Below, piece after piece: positions 45,875 to 55,207 of a DNA stretch of 64,000 bases. A model generated the notes under the pieces. It worked only from the letters and a program-made list of their open reading frames with translations. It had not been told where the DNA came from and searched no databases. Each line of letters starts with the position of its first letter. The first letter of the stretch is position 1. Origin of the DNA: Bdellovibrio sp. UBA4095. Its GTDB lineage: Bacteria > Bdellovibrionota > Bdellovibrionia > Bdellovibrionales > Bdellovibrionaceae. The position numbers were made by a program, and so were the translations under genes. Location of the stretch: assembly GCA_002381805.1 (NCBI GenBank), contig DFXZ01000014.1, positions 124,001 through 188,000 on the forward strand, given 5' to 3'.

Positions 45875-46753
45875 ATGAAAATCATTATTTGGGTTCTGAT
45901 GAGTTTTTTTTCTGTCTGCGCCAGCGCTTACCCGGTCATCTTTGAGACGACACCATTTGTGGGCAGTGGCTTAATCCGTCCCAATGATACCCACAAACAC
46001 ACCATGATTCTGATGCTCCACGGAAGTGAAGGCGGCTCTCGCCGCTCACTGACTGGCGAAGCGAATCTTTTAGCTACCATGGGCTACGGTGTAATGACCT
46101 ACTGTTATTTCGATTGCAACCATGCCCTCACTGGCCCCCGTCAAACATTGCAGAACGTAGAACTGACGCAAGTTCAGTCCGCAATCAGTTGGCTGCGCCA
46201 GAACCCTGCGGGTAATGGTAAAGTCGTGGTCTATGGATTTTCTCGTGGCGCCGAACTGACTATGATTTTGGGTAGCCTGGCTTTCACTCCGGAAACTTAC
46301 CCGAGCGCCCTCATCGCCCACAGTCCCAGTGATGTGTATAACGGAGCTTACAACTGGGACTGGAACGAACCATCCTGCTGGATTTGCAAACTCGAAGACG
46401 GCTGTACCGAAAAATCAAAAGAGACTGACTATCGCTGGAATCCCAGCTGTAATCCCGAAAATGATTTTAACAAAATTGATTTCACCAAAAGCGCATGGCT
46501 ATTAAACGGCGTGAATATCCCAAGTAAAACACCGATCGCAATTGAAAAATACGCCGGACCAATTATGATCACTGTTGGCTCCAAAGATACCGTCTGGCCA
46601 GTTGAGCAGACCCAGCGTCTAGAAGCAAAACTAAAAAAACGCGGCCGCTCTCCAGAAGTGACCTACTTCCCCGATGCGGACCACGGCTTTTACGGCGTAG
46701 ATGAAATGAAACGCCGCGATCTAGTGCTAGACTTCTTAAAACGAGTCCCTTAA
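45875..46753 (+). CDS. Secreted alpha/beta-hydrolase (dienelactone-hydrolase/acyl-hydrolase type)
   Basis: A 292-residue exported hydrolase with signal peptide MKIIIWVLMSFFSVCASA. The nucleophile elbow is YGFSRGAE, the acid is in GSKDTVWP and the base in DADHGFYG. Four Cys residues fall together near WICKLEDGCTE and NPSCNPE and may form disulfides. The ATG at 45875 is preceded by a weak AGGGACC. Between xdhC and this gene are 174 bases that hold a possible decayed fragment (see findings). Confidence 0.85.
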   Translation: MKIIIWVLMSFFSVCASAYPVIFETTPFVGSGLIRPNDTHKHTMILMLHGSEGGSRRSLTGEANLLATMGYGVMTYCYFDCNHALTGPRQTLQNVELTQVQSAISWLRQNPAGNGKVVVYGFSRGAELTMILGSLAFTPETYPSALIAHSPSDVYNGAYNWDWNEPSCWICKLEDGCTEKSKETDYRWNPSCNPENDFNKIDFTKSAWLLNGVNIPSKTPIAIEKYAGPIMITVGSKDTVWPVEQTQRLEAKLKKRGRSPEVTYFPDADHGFYGVDEMKRRDLVLDFLKRVP

Positions 46754-46864
46754 TCGGGCAGATTAAAAATCCAGAGCAATGCCCTCCTGCCCGCACTCAC
46801 CATTCCTATGTGGACAAGGCGGTATTGTCGAACTAGGCTAAGCTAATTCAAACGAGGTATAGTT

Positions 46865-47302
46865 ATGAGAATATTTTTCGTGATTTTATTTTTATGTTCT
46901 AGCACCGCTATGGCTCAAACGAAATACTATCAATGTGAAGTTTTGAAAAACGGAAACTCATCATTTGATGATATAGTTGAATTTTCTCTGGTTGAGCCAT
47001 TGTTTAAAAGAATCAAAACGCTTCATAATGAAGATGGCTCGACTACTTCTAAAGTAGAAGAGTTCATTACTGATTCATATATATCAACTTTTAAAATTTC
47101 TCGCCCAATTCCTAGATCCTGCACAACCACTTTGAGAGACAATGAGAAAGAGTTTTATTTTGCAGTCGGTTGCTTCAACGTATTTGCTGAGTTGTCTTTT
47201 GACTTAAAAACACAGCAAGGATCTTATTATGAAAGCTTTAAGCCGCAAAATGTTAGTCGAACTATTCCATTCGTAAATTGCACTCGAAAGCCTGATCAGT
47301 AA
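46865..47302 (+). CDS. Secreted protein of unknown function, 145 residues
   Basis: A signal peptide (MRIFFVILFLCSSTAMA) precedes a 128-residue mature protein with four Cys (YYQCEV, RSCTTT, VGCFNV, VNCTRK) spaced like two disulfides, and alternating strands. An AGGT-like site precedes the ATG. It lies in a stretch that looks more A/T-rich than its neighbours, which may point to a recent arrival; I did not count bases. No homologue is claimed. Confidence 0.7.
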   Translation: MRIFFVILFLCSSTAMAQTKYYQCEVLKNGNSSFDDIVEFSLVEPLFKRIKTLHNEDGSTTSKVEEFITDSYISTFKISRPIPRSCTTTLRDNEKEFYFAVGCFNVFAELSFDLKTQQGSYYESFKPQNVSRTIPFVNCTRKPDQ

Positions 47303-47330
47303 TCACTAGAAACCTAACCAAAAAATTTTT

Positions 47331-47372
47331 AAAAACGCGCTGGATTTAATAAAAGCAGCGCATTTTCTTTTT
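47331..47372. terminator. Terminator between convergent genes
   Basis: GCGCTG (47337-47342) and CAGCGC (47356-47361) form a stem with a 13-base loop, followed by ATTTTCTTTTT on the plus strand and preceded by AAAAAC. It serves the secreted-protein gene at 46865 and the zinc-ribbon gene whose stop is at 47371. Confidence 0.65.
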
Positions 47373-47733
47373 AGGCTTTTTTAACGTACTCAGATTTTAA
47401 GTTCATGGCTCCGAAGCCGTCGATCTTACAAGCGATATCATGCCCGTCGCCCGCGTCACTTAAGCGAATATTTTTAACTTTTGTTCCGCCTTTGACTACA
47501 GATGAAGAACCTTTGATTTTGAGGTCTTTAATGACGATCACGGTATCGCCATCTTGAAGAATGTTGCCGTTGGCATCTTTGATTACGCCTTCAGCACTTT
47601 CGCTCGCTTCAGGAGCCTCAGCGGCTGAAGTAGCTAAAGCACTCCATTCGTGGGCACACTCAGGACAAACCCACAGGTTGCCATCTTGATAAACATACTC
47701 TGAACTGCATTGGGGGCATTTTGGATTACTCAT
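47371..47733 (-). CDS. PhnA/YjdM-family zinc-ribbon protein
   Basis: A 120-residue cytoplasmic protein. The zinc ribbon CPQCSSEYVYQDGNLWVCPEC is at residues 6-26, followed by a Glu/Ala-rich linker and the family domain DANGNILQDGDTVIVIKDLKIKGSS. The family was once linked to phosphonoacetate use, but the role of YjdM is unclear. The ATG has no strong ribosome site. Confidence 0.9.
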   Translation of the reverse strand: MSNPKCPQCSSEYVYQDGNLWVCPECAHEWSALATSAAEAPEASESAEGVIKDANGNILQDGDTVIVIKDLKIKGSSSVVKGGTKVKNIRLSDAGDGHDIACKIDGFGAMNLKSEYVKKA

Positions 47734-47999
47734 GGAATAGTTGAATCACATTGGGACCGATTTGACCATCAAATTCAAACCCGCATCTGGTCGCTCTGAT
47801 CGTCACGTCTCATTTTCAGTCAAAGTCTAATTAAGAACCTATTTACCAGAATTTAAAGAACTTTGTTGAGTGTTTTAACACGTGAAAAACTCGTCAACTG
47901 TTTTAAATTTAATGAACAATAAGAAGGGCTCTGACGAGGTCCAATTATTGCAAAAATTTTAATCAGAGAACAAGGCTTAAGCCAACAAGGGGTTCAAAA

Positions 48000-48200
48000 G
48001 TGAGACACATCCAGCATAAGAACGATTGGTTTTATGAATTCCGCCCACAGCTGATAGCACTCTTCGGCCTGGCGGGACTCTTAAACTTTGGAAGTTCTTC
48101 CAACATCATCTATGTCGGCCAAGCCTGCGGATTGGTGCTTTTAGCAAGCGCCTACAAGATTCACTCTTGGCGCCAAGCCTATCGAAAAAATCTTCTATAG
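48000..48200 (+). CDS. Small membrane protein
   Basis: A 66-residue protein with a GTG start at 48000, preceded by an AAGGGG-like site. It has two hydrophobic segments at about residues 14-32 and 36-52 (LIALFGLAGLLNF and YVGQACGLVLLAS) and a basic C terminus, so it is probably an integral membrane protein. It overlaps the uup stop by 6 bases. Function unknown. The 266 bases before it contain only loose A/T-rich promoter-like sequence with a short dyad around CACGTG. Confidence 0.5.
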   Translation: MRHIQHKNDWFYEFRPQLIALFGLAGLLNFGSSSNIIYVGQACGLVLLASAYKIHSWRQAYRKNLL

Positions 48201-50006
48201 AGCACCCTGACTTTTCTTTTCAAGCTCTGCCCAGCGAGCATAAAGCTTTTCAAGCTGAGCTTGAATGTTACTGATCTGAGAGTAAAGCTCCTGGATCTTT
48301 TCCGCCTGACTGACAACCTCGGGCTTACCCGATTCGGCTTGAAGTGTGCTTAACTTCTCCTCAAGCTCCAGAATGATGCCTTCCATATTTTCCAGCTCAT
48401 ACTTTTCTTTAAACGAAAGTTTTACCGGCTTATTGCTAGCCTTTAAATCTTTCTTTTCCTTTTTCAATGCTTGCGCTTCCAGCTCTTTTTGCTCTTCAAA
48501 CCACTCTTCCCATTGCAGATAACCAGCGAAATTCTCGATACTGACTTCACCGTCAGGCTTGCGATGAAAGGCCATGATTTGTGAAGCCACCTGATCCATA
48601 AAGTAGCGATCGTGGGTCACCAAAATCACCGCGCCATTGAATTCTTTCAACGAATCCTCGAGCACTGTTAGTGTTGCAACATCCAGATCATTCGTCGGTT
48701 CATCCAGAATCAACACTTGTGCAGGATTCAGCATCAGCTGAGCAATTCTCAAACGACTTTGCTCCCCGCCTGAAAGCTTTTCGACTGGCAAGTCCATCTG
48801 TTGGCGATTGAATAAAAAACGTTCAAGGTAGCTTCGCGCAAAGACATACTGGCCCTGATAGTGAACATAGTCTCCGTCGGGACAGATATTTTTCAGCAAG
48901 GATTCCTTCGGTCTTAAAGTTTCACGATTCTGCTCAAAGTAAGAAACTTTCAAGTGCTCTGCCTGAACGACACGCCCAGAATCCGGAGCTTCTTGACCCA
49001 AAAGAATCCGGATCAAGGTGGACTTTCCCGAGCCATTATCTCCCAGCAGGGCCAAACGCGTTTTCGGATTCACCAAATAGCTGAGGTCTTTAAAAAGTAC
49101 TTTTCCATCATAAGCCTTCGAAATACTGTCAACTTCTATAAGCTTCTGCGGATTACGTTCATTTTCTTTAAACTCGATTTTAACTTTTCGTGCATCGTTT
49201 TTCTGCGATAGCTGTTCGACATCTTCTTTGAGATCCCCAGCTCTTTCAATTCGAGCTTTCTGCTTGGTCAGCCGTGCTTTGGCGCCCCGGCGCAACCATT
49301 CGGTTTCTCTGCGCAACGTATTCTTAAGAACAACTTCTCGTTGCTCTTGCGCCTGAAGCAATTGCTCTTTTGCCTCGATATACTCAAGGTAGCCACCGTT
49401 AACGGAGAGAAGATAGTTAGGATTTTTCGGATCAAGGTCGAAAATCTTATTGGTCACCCTTTGTAAAAATAAACGATCGTGAGTGATGATCAAGGTTGCA
49501 AATGAAGCTTTGGCTAAAAACTCCTCCAGCCATTTAATACTGCTCACGTCGAGATGATTTGTCGGCTCATCAAGAAGCAATAGCTCAGGACTTAGCACGA
49601 GTTCTCGCGCCAAAGCCACTCGCTTACGCCAGCCACCAGATAAATCTTTTACAAGGAAGTCTTCTCCGAACTGAGTCAGCTCCATGCGCGCCATCCACTC
49701 GTAGGCCAAGCCCAAGGACTCCCCTTCGTCATCGCACTTGCTTAGAATGGCTTGCAGAATCGTTTCCGAATCCTTGAATAATGGAGACTGATCCAACAAT
49801 CCCATACGCAAACCTTTTTTGGCGGTCACTTCCCCTTTGTCGGCCTCTGCTTGCCCGGCAAGAATTTTAAGCAGAGTGGACTTACCCGCTCCGTTAGGAC
49901 CAACCAAACCGACGCGCTCCCCTTCTTCAATGCCCAAGCTGACATTCTGAAAGAGCACTTTACCGGCAAAAGATTTTTCAAGCTTATGAGTGTTTATTAA
50001 TAACAT
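48195..50006 (-). CDS. uup: ABC-F ATPase Uup
   Basis: A 603-residue soluble protein with two ABC domains. Both Walker A motifs (GPNGAGKST and GDNGSGKST), both LSGG signatures and both Walker B/DEPTNHLD and DEPTNDLD segments are intact. A charged interdomain linker (EWLRRGAKARLTKQKARIERA) and a C-terminal coiled-coil (about residues 515-603) identify the Uup branch. ABC-F proteins act on ribosomes; Uup is also linked to ribosome rescue and DNA stability. A weak TACCTGC precedes the ATG. Confidence 0.92.
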   Translation of the reverse strand: MLLINTHKLEKSFAGKVLFQNVSLGIEEGERVGLVGPNGAGKSTLLKILAGQAEADKGEVTAKKGLRMGLLDQSPLFKDSETILQAILSKCDDEGESLGLAYEWMARMELTQFGEDFLVKDLSGGWRKRVALARELVLSPELLLLDEPTNHLDVSSIKWLEEFLAKASFATLIITHDRLFLQRVTNKIFDLDPKNPNYLLSVNGGYLEYIEAKEQLLQAQEQREVVLKNTLRRETEWLRRGAKARLTKQKARIERAGDLKEDVEQLSQKNDARKVKIEFKENERNPQKLIEVDSISKAYDGKVLFKDLSYLVNPKTRLALLGDNGSGKSTLIRILLGQEAPDSGRVVQAEHLKVSYFEQNRETLRPKESLLKNICPDGDYVHYQGQYVFARSYLERFLFNRQQMDLPVEKLSGGEQSRLRIAQLMLNPAQVLILDEPTNDLDVATLTVLEDSLKEFNGAVILVTHDRYFMDQVASQIMAFHRKPDGEVSIENFAGYLQWEEWFEEQKELEAQALKKEKKDLKASNKPVKLSFKEKYELENMEGIILELEEKLSTLQAESGKPEVVSQAEKIQELYSQISNIQAQLEKLYARWAELEKKSQGAL

Positions 50007-50051
50007 GCAGGTAAATTAAGCCTTAAAGGCGGCTGAGTAAAGCTGCCTTTT

Positions 50052-50711
50052 CTATCGAGCTGCCAATTGACGATGGCGCTCTTCCAGCATCTGCAAATAG
50101 GTTTTGCGCGGCACATACTTCCCGCCCAGGCTGGCGACCACAGGGGTTACCATTTGGACGTCGATCCAATCATGACCTCGATCTCGCAAATAATCGATTA
50201 AATACCAAAGGGCGAGTTTAGAAGCGTTAGGCACTTTGAAAAACATGCTCTCTCCGCTAAAAACCCCTTCGATAAGTACGCCATAAATACCGCCAACCAT
50301 GACTTGCTCAATGCGCGCTTCGACCGAAAGACAAAAGCCTGCCTTAAAAAACTCCCGATAGGCCCGTTTCATGGCCGGAGTAATCCACGTGCCCTCTTGC
50401 CCTGGGCGAGGTTGCTTCGAGCACTCTTCAATAACTTGCTCGAAATCCGTATTCACGGTGAAATCAATTTCAGGATGGGTACGCCGAAACCGCGCCAGGC
50501 TCTCGGGCACTCTAAAATCCTTAAAATCTATGATCCCTCTTTGCTCGGGGGAAAACCAAAGCATCGGCATACCCGTCTGAGGCCACGGAAAAATACCCTT
50601 AGAATAGGCGGCATAGAGGGTGCCGACATCAACTTTTCCGCCAACGGCCAGGACACCTTCTGCCAAGGTATCATTCGGATCCGGGAAATCGACAGAAGAG
50701 CGCCACTTCAT
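50052..50711 (-). CDS. aat: Leucyl/phenylalanyl-tRNA-protein transferase
   Basis: A 219-residue enzyme of the N-end rule pathway that adds Leu or Phe to N-terminal Arg/Lys. The FPDPNDTLAEGVLAVGG start, YSKGIFPW, MLWFSPEQRGI and the GGIYGVLIEGVFSGESMF motifs are present. GGGGGAG precedes the ATG at 50711. Its start overlaps the recQ stop by 4 bases (ATGA). Confidence 0.93.
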   Translation of the reverse strand: MKWRSSVDFPDPNDTLAEGVLAVGGKVDVGTLYAAYSKGIFPWPQTGMPMLWFSPEQRGIIDFKDFRVPESLARFRRTHPEIDFTVNTDFEQVIEECSKQPRPGQEGTWITPAMKRAYREFFKAGFCLSVEARIEQVMVGGIYGVLIEGVFSGESMFFKVPNASKLALWYLIDYLRDRGHDWIDVQMVTPVVASLGGKYVPRKTYLQMLEERHRQLAAR

Positions 50712-52165
50712 GAAAGTATCTCCCCCCGGCTTTGGCAGATATCGCAGATACCGCAAGGCTCCTCATGGGAATGACCAAAATACTGATAAATTCTGTTCAT
50801 GCGGCATTCTTGTTCCTGGGTAGCCCAGCGAACCATTTCCAATAGCTTTAAATTCTGAGTTTTCAAAATGGTCGCCCCATCCTCTGCCGCGAACTGTTCA
50901 TCCGTCGGCGTGTGCACACAACGGTAAGGGAATGGGTCCTCGGATTTTTCTAAGCAACCCCATCGCTCCAAAATACTGACCGCGGCTTCAGAGCGAAAGT
51001 CTCTGCGATTTCTGAAATTCATTTGCTCTCTTAGAAAGTCAAACCCGTCTTGATCCACCTGAGAACGCTTGTCTTCGATCAGCTGATAAACCTTGCGTAT
51101 AAAGTCAGGTTCCGGATGGGACCACTTCAAAAATTCCATTTGGATACTGACATCTTCCTGATCGTATAAAAGGTGGCAATAAGATTTCTCGCCGTCACGA
51201 CCCGCGCGACCGACCTCTTGGAAATAGGACTCAAGAGAACTCGGTGTCTCCACATGAACTAGCAGACGAACATTGCTTTTATCGATACCCAATCCAAAAG
51301 CGGGAGTAGCGATCATCACTGGAGTCTCTTCGGTACTAAATCGTCGCAGATTTCTTTTGCGATCTTGAGGCGAGAGATCACCATGATAGACGAGGTGCTC
51401 GATCCCCAGCTGCCTTAAAGCCGAAGAAACCTTCTTAAGAGTTTGAATAAGAGAACAATAAACAATCGCGGCTCCGCCCGAAGTTTGATGACGGAGGCCA
51501 ATAATATTACGGATCTTTTCGTCAATTCCATAAACATCATGCACCTGCAAAGCCAGGTTCGGTCTTTCAATTCCAGCTGAAATAGTCTCTGCCGTCGGAA
51601 TACTCAGCTTATTAAGAATATCCTTTTGAACCTCGGGAGTTGCCGTTGCCGTGAGCGCCATGGTGGGCGGATTTCCCAAGAGTGCGCGGAACTCTCCCAC
51701 TCTAGAATAATCAGGCCGGAAATCATGCCCCCACTGGGAAATACAGTGAGCCTCGTCGACAGCAAGAAGCTGAATCCGACGGTTTTTAATGGCTGCAACA
51801 AACTCCGGCTTACGAAATCGCTCGGGAGTCACATAAATAAGTTGATAGTCACCCCGTGCAATTCGCTCCTGCCGGGATTCTCTCTCTTCTCGGCTTATTG
51901 TCGAGCTTAAAAAAGTAGCAGAAATTTTGAGCTCTTGGGCTTTCTGAACCTGGTCCTGCATCAGGGCTATGAGCGGGCTGATCACCAGCACCAGCCCGTC
52001 TCGGACTTTTGCTGGAAACTGAAAACAGAGACTTTTCCCCATCCCCGTTGGCATTAATGCCAACACATCTTGGTTGGCCCAGACTCGGCTAAGGACGGCC
52101 TCCTGCTCCCCTCGAAAAGAAGCGAAAGGGAAGTTCGCATTTAGTAGCTTTTTTAAATCGCTCAT
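50708..52165 (-). CDS. recQ: RecQ-family DNA helicase, winged-helix-before-zinc form
   Basis: A 485-residue helicase; E. coli RecQ has 609. Motif I is MPTGMGKS, motif II VDEAHCISQWGHDFRP, motif III TATATP and motif VI EVGRAGRDGE. The zinc-binding Cys set (ECRMNRIYQYFG, EPCGICDIC) is at the very end, preceded by about 100 residues with a winged-helix-like stretch (EAAVSILERWG). The HRDC domain is absent. This domain order is a known variant. It is coupled to aat by a 4-base overlap. Confidence 0.9.
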   Translation of the reverse strand: MSDLKKLLNANFPFASFRGEQEAVLSRVWANQDVLALMPTGMGKSLCFQFPAKVRDGLVLVISPLIALMQDQVQKAQELKISATFLSSTISREERESRQERIARGDYQLIYVTPERFRKPEFVAAIKNRRIQLLAVDEAHCISQWGHDFRPDYSRVGEFRALLGNPPTMALTATATPEVQKDILNKLSIPTAETISAGIERPNLALQVHDVYGIDEKIRNIIGLRHQTSGGAAIVYCSLIQTLKKVSSALRQLGIEHLVYHGDLSPQDRKRNLRRFSTEETPVMIATPAFGLGIDKSNVRLLVHVETPSSLESYFQEVGRAGRDGEKSYCHLLYDQEDVSIQMEFLKWSHPEPDFIRKVYQLIEDKRSQVDQDGFDFLREQMNFRNRRDFRSEAAVSILERWGCLEKSEDPFPYRCVHTPTDEQFAAEDGATILKTQNLKLLEMVRWATQEQECRMNRIYQYFGHSHEEPCGICDICQSRGEILS

Positions 52166-52291
52166 TAATACCTATCTTTACGCCGAGAGAACTGAAGATC
52201 AAGCCAACCCAGCAGCACCCTTCTGAGTCTCGCATTTTACGATTTTTGTGGCGCTGCGTCGGCCACTTGCTCTAGAATCTTCTTTTTGCAC

Positions 52292-52321
52292 TTGAAAGTA
52301 ATTGATGATACTTCGAATACT
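52292..52321 (+). promoter_or_regulatory. Candidate promoter of fusA
   Basis: TTGAAA at 52292-52297 and AATACT at 52316-52321 are 18 bases apart (5 of 6 and 4 of 6 consensus matches). The leader to fusA would be about 60 bases. Judged by eye. Confidence 0.4.
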
Positions 52322-52387
52322 TTCGTAAAAGTAACAATAAAACTAGTGACATTCGTCGCTAATGATAAATTAACGAAGGGTATGAAT

Positions 52388-54496
52388 ATGTCCAAAAAAT
52401 GGAATATTGATATGGTCAGAAATATCGGTATCTCGGCTCACATCGATTCGGGAAAAACTACGACTTCTGAGCGTATTTTGTTCTATGGAGGAAGAATTCA
52501 CGCGATCCACGAAGTTCGTGGAAAAGACGGCGTGGGCGCGACAATGGACTCCATGGATCTTGAGAGAGAAAAAGGTATCACCATCCAATCTGCTGCGACT
52601 CAGGTACAGTGGAAAGATTATACTATTAACTTAATCGATACTCCGGGACACGTGGATTTCACAGTGGAAGTGGAACGCTCTCTTCGCGTTCTTGACGGTG
52701 CGATCCTTCTTCTTTGCGGTGTGGCTGGTGTTCAGTCTCAGTCAATTACAGTTGACCGTCAGATGAAGCGTTACAGCGTTCCTCGTTTAGCTTTCGTCAA
52801 TAAGTTGGACCGTCAAGGTGCCAACCCATACCGTGTTACTGATGCATTGATCGAAAAATTGCGTTTGAATGCAGTGATGATCCAGATTCCAATTGGTTTG
52901 GAAGATCAGCACCGTGGTCACGTTGACCTTGTTGATATGAAAGCTTACATCAACGAAGGCGACTCTGGAGAGATCGTAAAAGTTGAAGACATCCCAGCAG
53001 ACCTTGTTGAACAAGCGAAAAAATACCGCCAGATCATGATCGGCAAATTAGCTGATATCGATCCAACAATTGAAGAAAAGTTCTTGATGGAAGAAGATCC
53101 AACAACTGAAGAGTTGCGTGCAGCTCTTCGTAAAGGAACTATCGCTCTTCAGATCGTTCCCGTTCTTTGTGGTTCTGCCTTCAAAAATAAAGGCGTTCAG
53201 CGTTTGATGGATGCAGTCACTTACTACCTTCCTTCTCCAGCAGAAAAAAGAGAACAAGCTCTTGATCTTGCGAAAAATGAAGAAAAATTTGACCTTTTCC
53301 CAGACAACAACAAACCAACTGTCGCTCTTGCGTTTAAATTGCAAGAGACTCCATTTGGTCAGTTGACTTACATGCGTATTTACCAAGGTAAGTTGGCGAA
53401 AGGTGCTTTCATCATCAACCAAACCAACAAGAAATCGGTTAAGATTCCTCGCTTGGTTCGTATGCACTCTGATAAGATGGAAGATATCGACACAGCTTAC
53501 GCTGGTGACATCGTGGCTCTTTTCGGTATCGATTGCGCCTCTGGTGACACATTCTGTGACGAGGGCATCACGGCGTCTATGCAATCTATGCACGTTCCTG
53601 ATGCGGTTATCAGCTTGGCAGTTGCTCCTAAGGACAAGACTGCAGCGAATAACTTCTCTAAGGCGTTGCAAAAGTTCCGTAAAGAAGATCCAACGTTCCG
53701 CGTTCACCGTGACGAAGAATCCAATGAAACGATCATCTCAGGAATGGGTGAGCTTCACTTGGAGATCTATGTCGAGCGTATGAAGCGTGAATTTAATTGT
53801 GACGTGATCGTGGGTGCTCCTCAGGTGGCATACCGTGAAACTATCGCTCAGGAAGCTGCTTATGATTACACTCATAAAAAGCAAACGGGTGGTTCCGGTC
53901 AGTACGCTAAAATCGTTGGTAAAATCGTTCCACTTCCTCCACAAGAAGATGGCTCTGTATTCAAATTTGATAACAAAGTTGTCGGTGGTCGTATTCCTAA
54001 GGAATTCATTCCAGCGGTTGAAGAGGGCTTCAAAGAGCAAACGACTAAAGGTCCACTCATTGGTTTCCCAATTGTTGGCGTAGAAGTTGTTCTTGAAGAC
54101 GGCGCATACCATGATGTCGATTCATCTTACATGGCCTTCAAAATTGCGGCGATGGCGGCTCTTCGTGAAATCTATGGAAATGCGAAACCAACAGTTCTTG
54201 AGCCGATCATGAAGCTTGAGACCGTTGTTCCTGATGAATATCAAGGCTCTGCAGTTGGTCAAATCAATCAACGCCGCGGAACTATTGTTGGAACAACTGC
54301 TTTCGACGGTAACTGTGTGATCGAAGCAGAAGTACCACTGACAGAAATGTTCGGTTACTCAACTGATCTTCGTTCTGGAACTAAAGGTAAAGGTGAGTTC
54401 TCTATGGAATTCGCGAAGTACGCTCCAGTACCTCGTAACATCCAGGAAGAACTAGCTAAGAAATACCAAGCTAAGAGAGCAGCTGAGCAGAAGTAA
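52388..54496 (+). CDS. fusA: Translation elongation factor G, mitochondrial/spd-type
   Basis: A 702-residue GTPase that moves tRNA-mRNA through the ribosome. The G motifs are AHIDSGKTTT, DTPGHVDFTVEVERSLRVLDG and NKLDRQGAN; switch I has REKGITIQSAAT. Domains II to V follow to the end. The second ATG (52388) is chosen because GAAGGG lies 8 bases before it; an ATG at 52382 is too close. HIDSGKTT and EVRGKDGVGATMDSMDLEREKG match mitochondrial EF-G1 and the spd-type EF-G rather than the usual FusA. It is not in a str operon here. Codons are strongly biased to CGT/GTT types, fitting high expression. Confidence 0.92.
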   Translation: MSKKWNIDMVRNIGISAHIDSGKTTTSERILFYGGRIHAIHEVRGKDGVGATMDSMDLEREKGITIQSAATQVQWKDYTINLIDTPGHVDFTVEVERSLRVLDGAILLLCGVAGVQSQSITVDRQMKRYSVPRLAFVNKLDRQGANPYRVTDALIEKLRLNAVMIQIPIGLEDQHRGHVDLVDMKAYINEGDSGEIVKVEDIPADLVEQAKKYRQIMIGKLADIDPTIEEKFLMEEDPTTEELRAALRKGTIALQIVPVLCGSAFKNKGVQRLMDAVTYYLPSPAEKREQALDLAKNEEKFDLFPDNNKPTVALAFKLQETPFGQLTYMRIYQGKLAKGAFIINQTNKKSVKIPRLVRMHSDKMEDIDTAYAGDIVALFGIDCASGDTFCDEGITASMQSMHVPDAVISLAVAPKDKTAANNFSKALQKFRKEDPTFRVHRDEESNETIISGMGELHLEIYVERMKREFNCDVIVGAPQVAYRETIAQEAAYDYTHKKQTGGSGQYAKIVGKIVPLPPQEDGSVFKFDNKVVGGRIPKEFIPAVEEGFKEQTTKGPLIGFPIVGVEVVLEDGAYHDVDSSYMAFKIAAMAALREIYGNAKPTVLEPIMKLETVVPDEYQGSAVGQINQRRGTIVGTTAFDGNCVIEAEVPLTEMFGYSTDLRSGTKGKGEFSMEFAKYAPVPRNIQEELAKKYQAKRAAEQK

Positions 54497-54516
54497 TTCT
54501 GCTCACTCTGGAAACT

Positions 54517-54538
54517 CCGGCAGGTTTCGACCTGCTGG
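54517..54538 (+). other. UUCG-capped hairpin just after fusA
   Basis: CCGGCAGGT (54517-54525) pairs with ACCTGCTGG (54530-54538) with one G-T pair, closed by a TTCG tetraloop. It lies 20 bases past the stop of fusA, ahead of the true terminator, and may protect the mRNA end. Confidence 0.75.
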
Positions 54539-54572
54539 AAATTCTTAAGGTTAATTCTACGAATTTAGAAAT

Positions 54573-54604
54573 AAAAAAACCCAGTATCACTACTGGGTTT
54601 TTTT
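54573..54604. terminator. Strong bidirectional rho-independent terminator
   Basis: AAAAAAACCCAGTA (54573-54586) and TACTGGGTTTTTTT (54591-54604) pair perfectly around a TCAC loop. A and T runs on both sides make it work on both strands, for fusA and for the convergent gene ending at 54646. Confidence 0.95.
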
Positions 54605-54645
54605 GTTTTTTGGATGGATTACATCCGACCTAATTATCGATCTAA

Positions 54646-55110
54646 TTAATAAGAAAGATGATTGCAGTACTCTGCAGACTCAGACGACACAACTTTGTTG
54701 GTCTTCTTATCAACTACGATAACACTTTCAGTTGTACACACTTCAGTAGGGCTTACGGCCTTGTGAGTGACTGTCGTGTAGACCACAACTTCACCGCGGT
54801 CTTCAATCTTCGTACTAGTGACAGGCTCTGAGCCGCCAGCAACTCTGAAGATCTCACCGATCATTCCGCCGCCAGTGCCGTCGCTTCCGCCGTAACCACC
54901 GCCATCAAAAAATCCGCCGCCAGTTGCGCCATCACGGCCATTACCTTCATAAGTTTCCTGACGAGGATCTACTTCATCACCGCCGCCAGTGCGCTCATCA
55001 CGGTCAGCAGGAGGTGGTTCAGACTTCTTACCTTTTTTCGCAAGAAGATCATCAGAGGCATTTGCCACCATTGAGAAAGAAACCAAAACTGCCAAAAGTA
55101 CGGATTTCAT
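54646..55110 (-). CDS. Secreted Gly-rich protein of unknown function
   Basis: A 154-residue exported protein with signal peptide MKSVLLAVLVSFSMVANA. A charged Lys/Glu/Pro/Arg region (residues about 20-55) leads to a Gly-rich run (GATGGGFFDGGGYGGSDGTGGGMIG) cited by position, 60-85, and then a beta-rich C-terminal part with two Cys (EVCTTES, EYCNHL). AAGGGG precedes the ATG. No family is recognised. Confidence 0.7.
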   Translation of the reverse strand: MKSVLLAVLVSFSMVANASDDLLAKKGKKSEPPPADRDERTGGGDEVDPRQETYEGNGRDGATGGGFFDGGGYGGSDGTGGGMIGEIFRVAGGSEPVTSTKIEDRGEVVVYTTVTHKAVSPTEVCTTESVIVVDKKTNKVVSSESAEYCNHLSY

Positions 55111-55207
55111 GAGTCACCCCTTTAATAGTTAATGGGCTTGTCTACCATGGAAGGCTCAGGAGCCAAAGAGCGAAGTCCTTGCATTAAAGACTTTTCACGG
55201 TGACGCG

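Noticed and set aside
46755..46793. Inverted repeat CGGGCAG...CTGCCCG after the hydrolase gene
   Set aside because: The stem has 7 pairs with a 25-base loop and no T run, so a terminator is not supported.
53048..53707. Long open frame (219 codons) on the minus strand inside fusA
   Set aside because: It is fully antisense to fusA, with no ribosome site and a composition that mirrors the biased codons of fusA.
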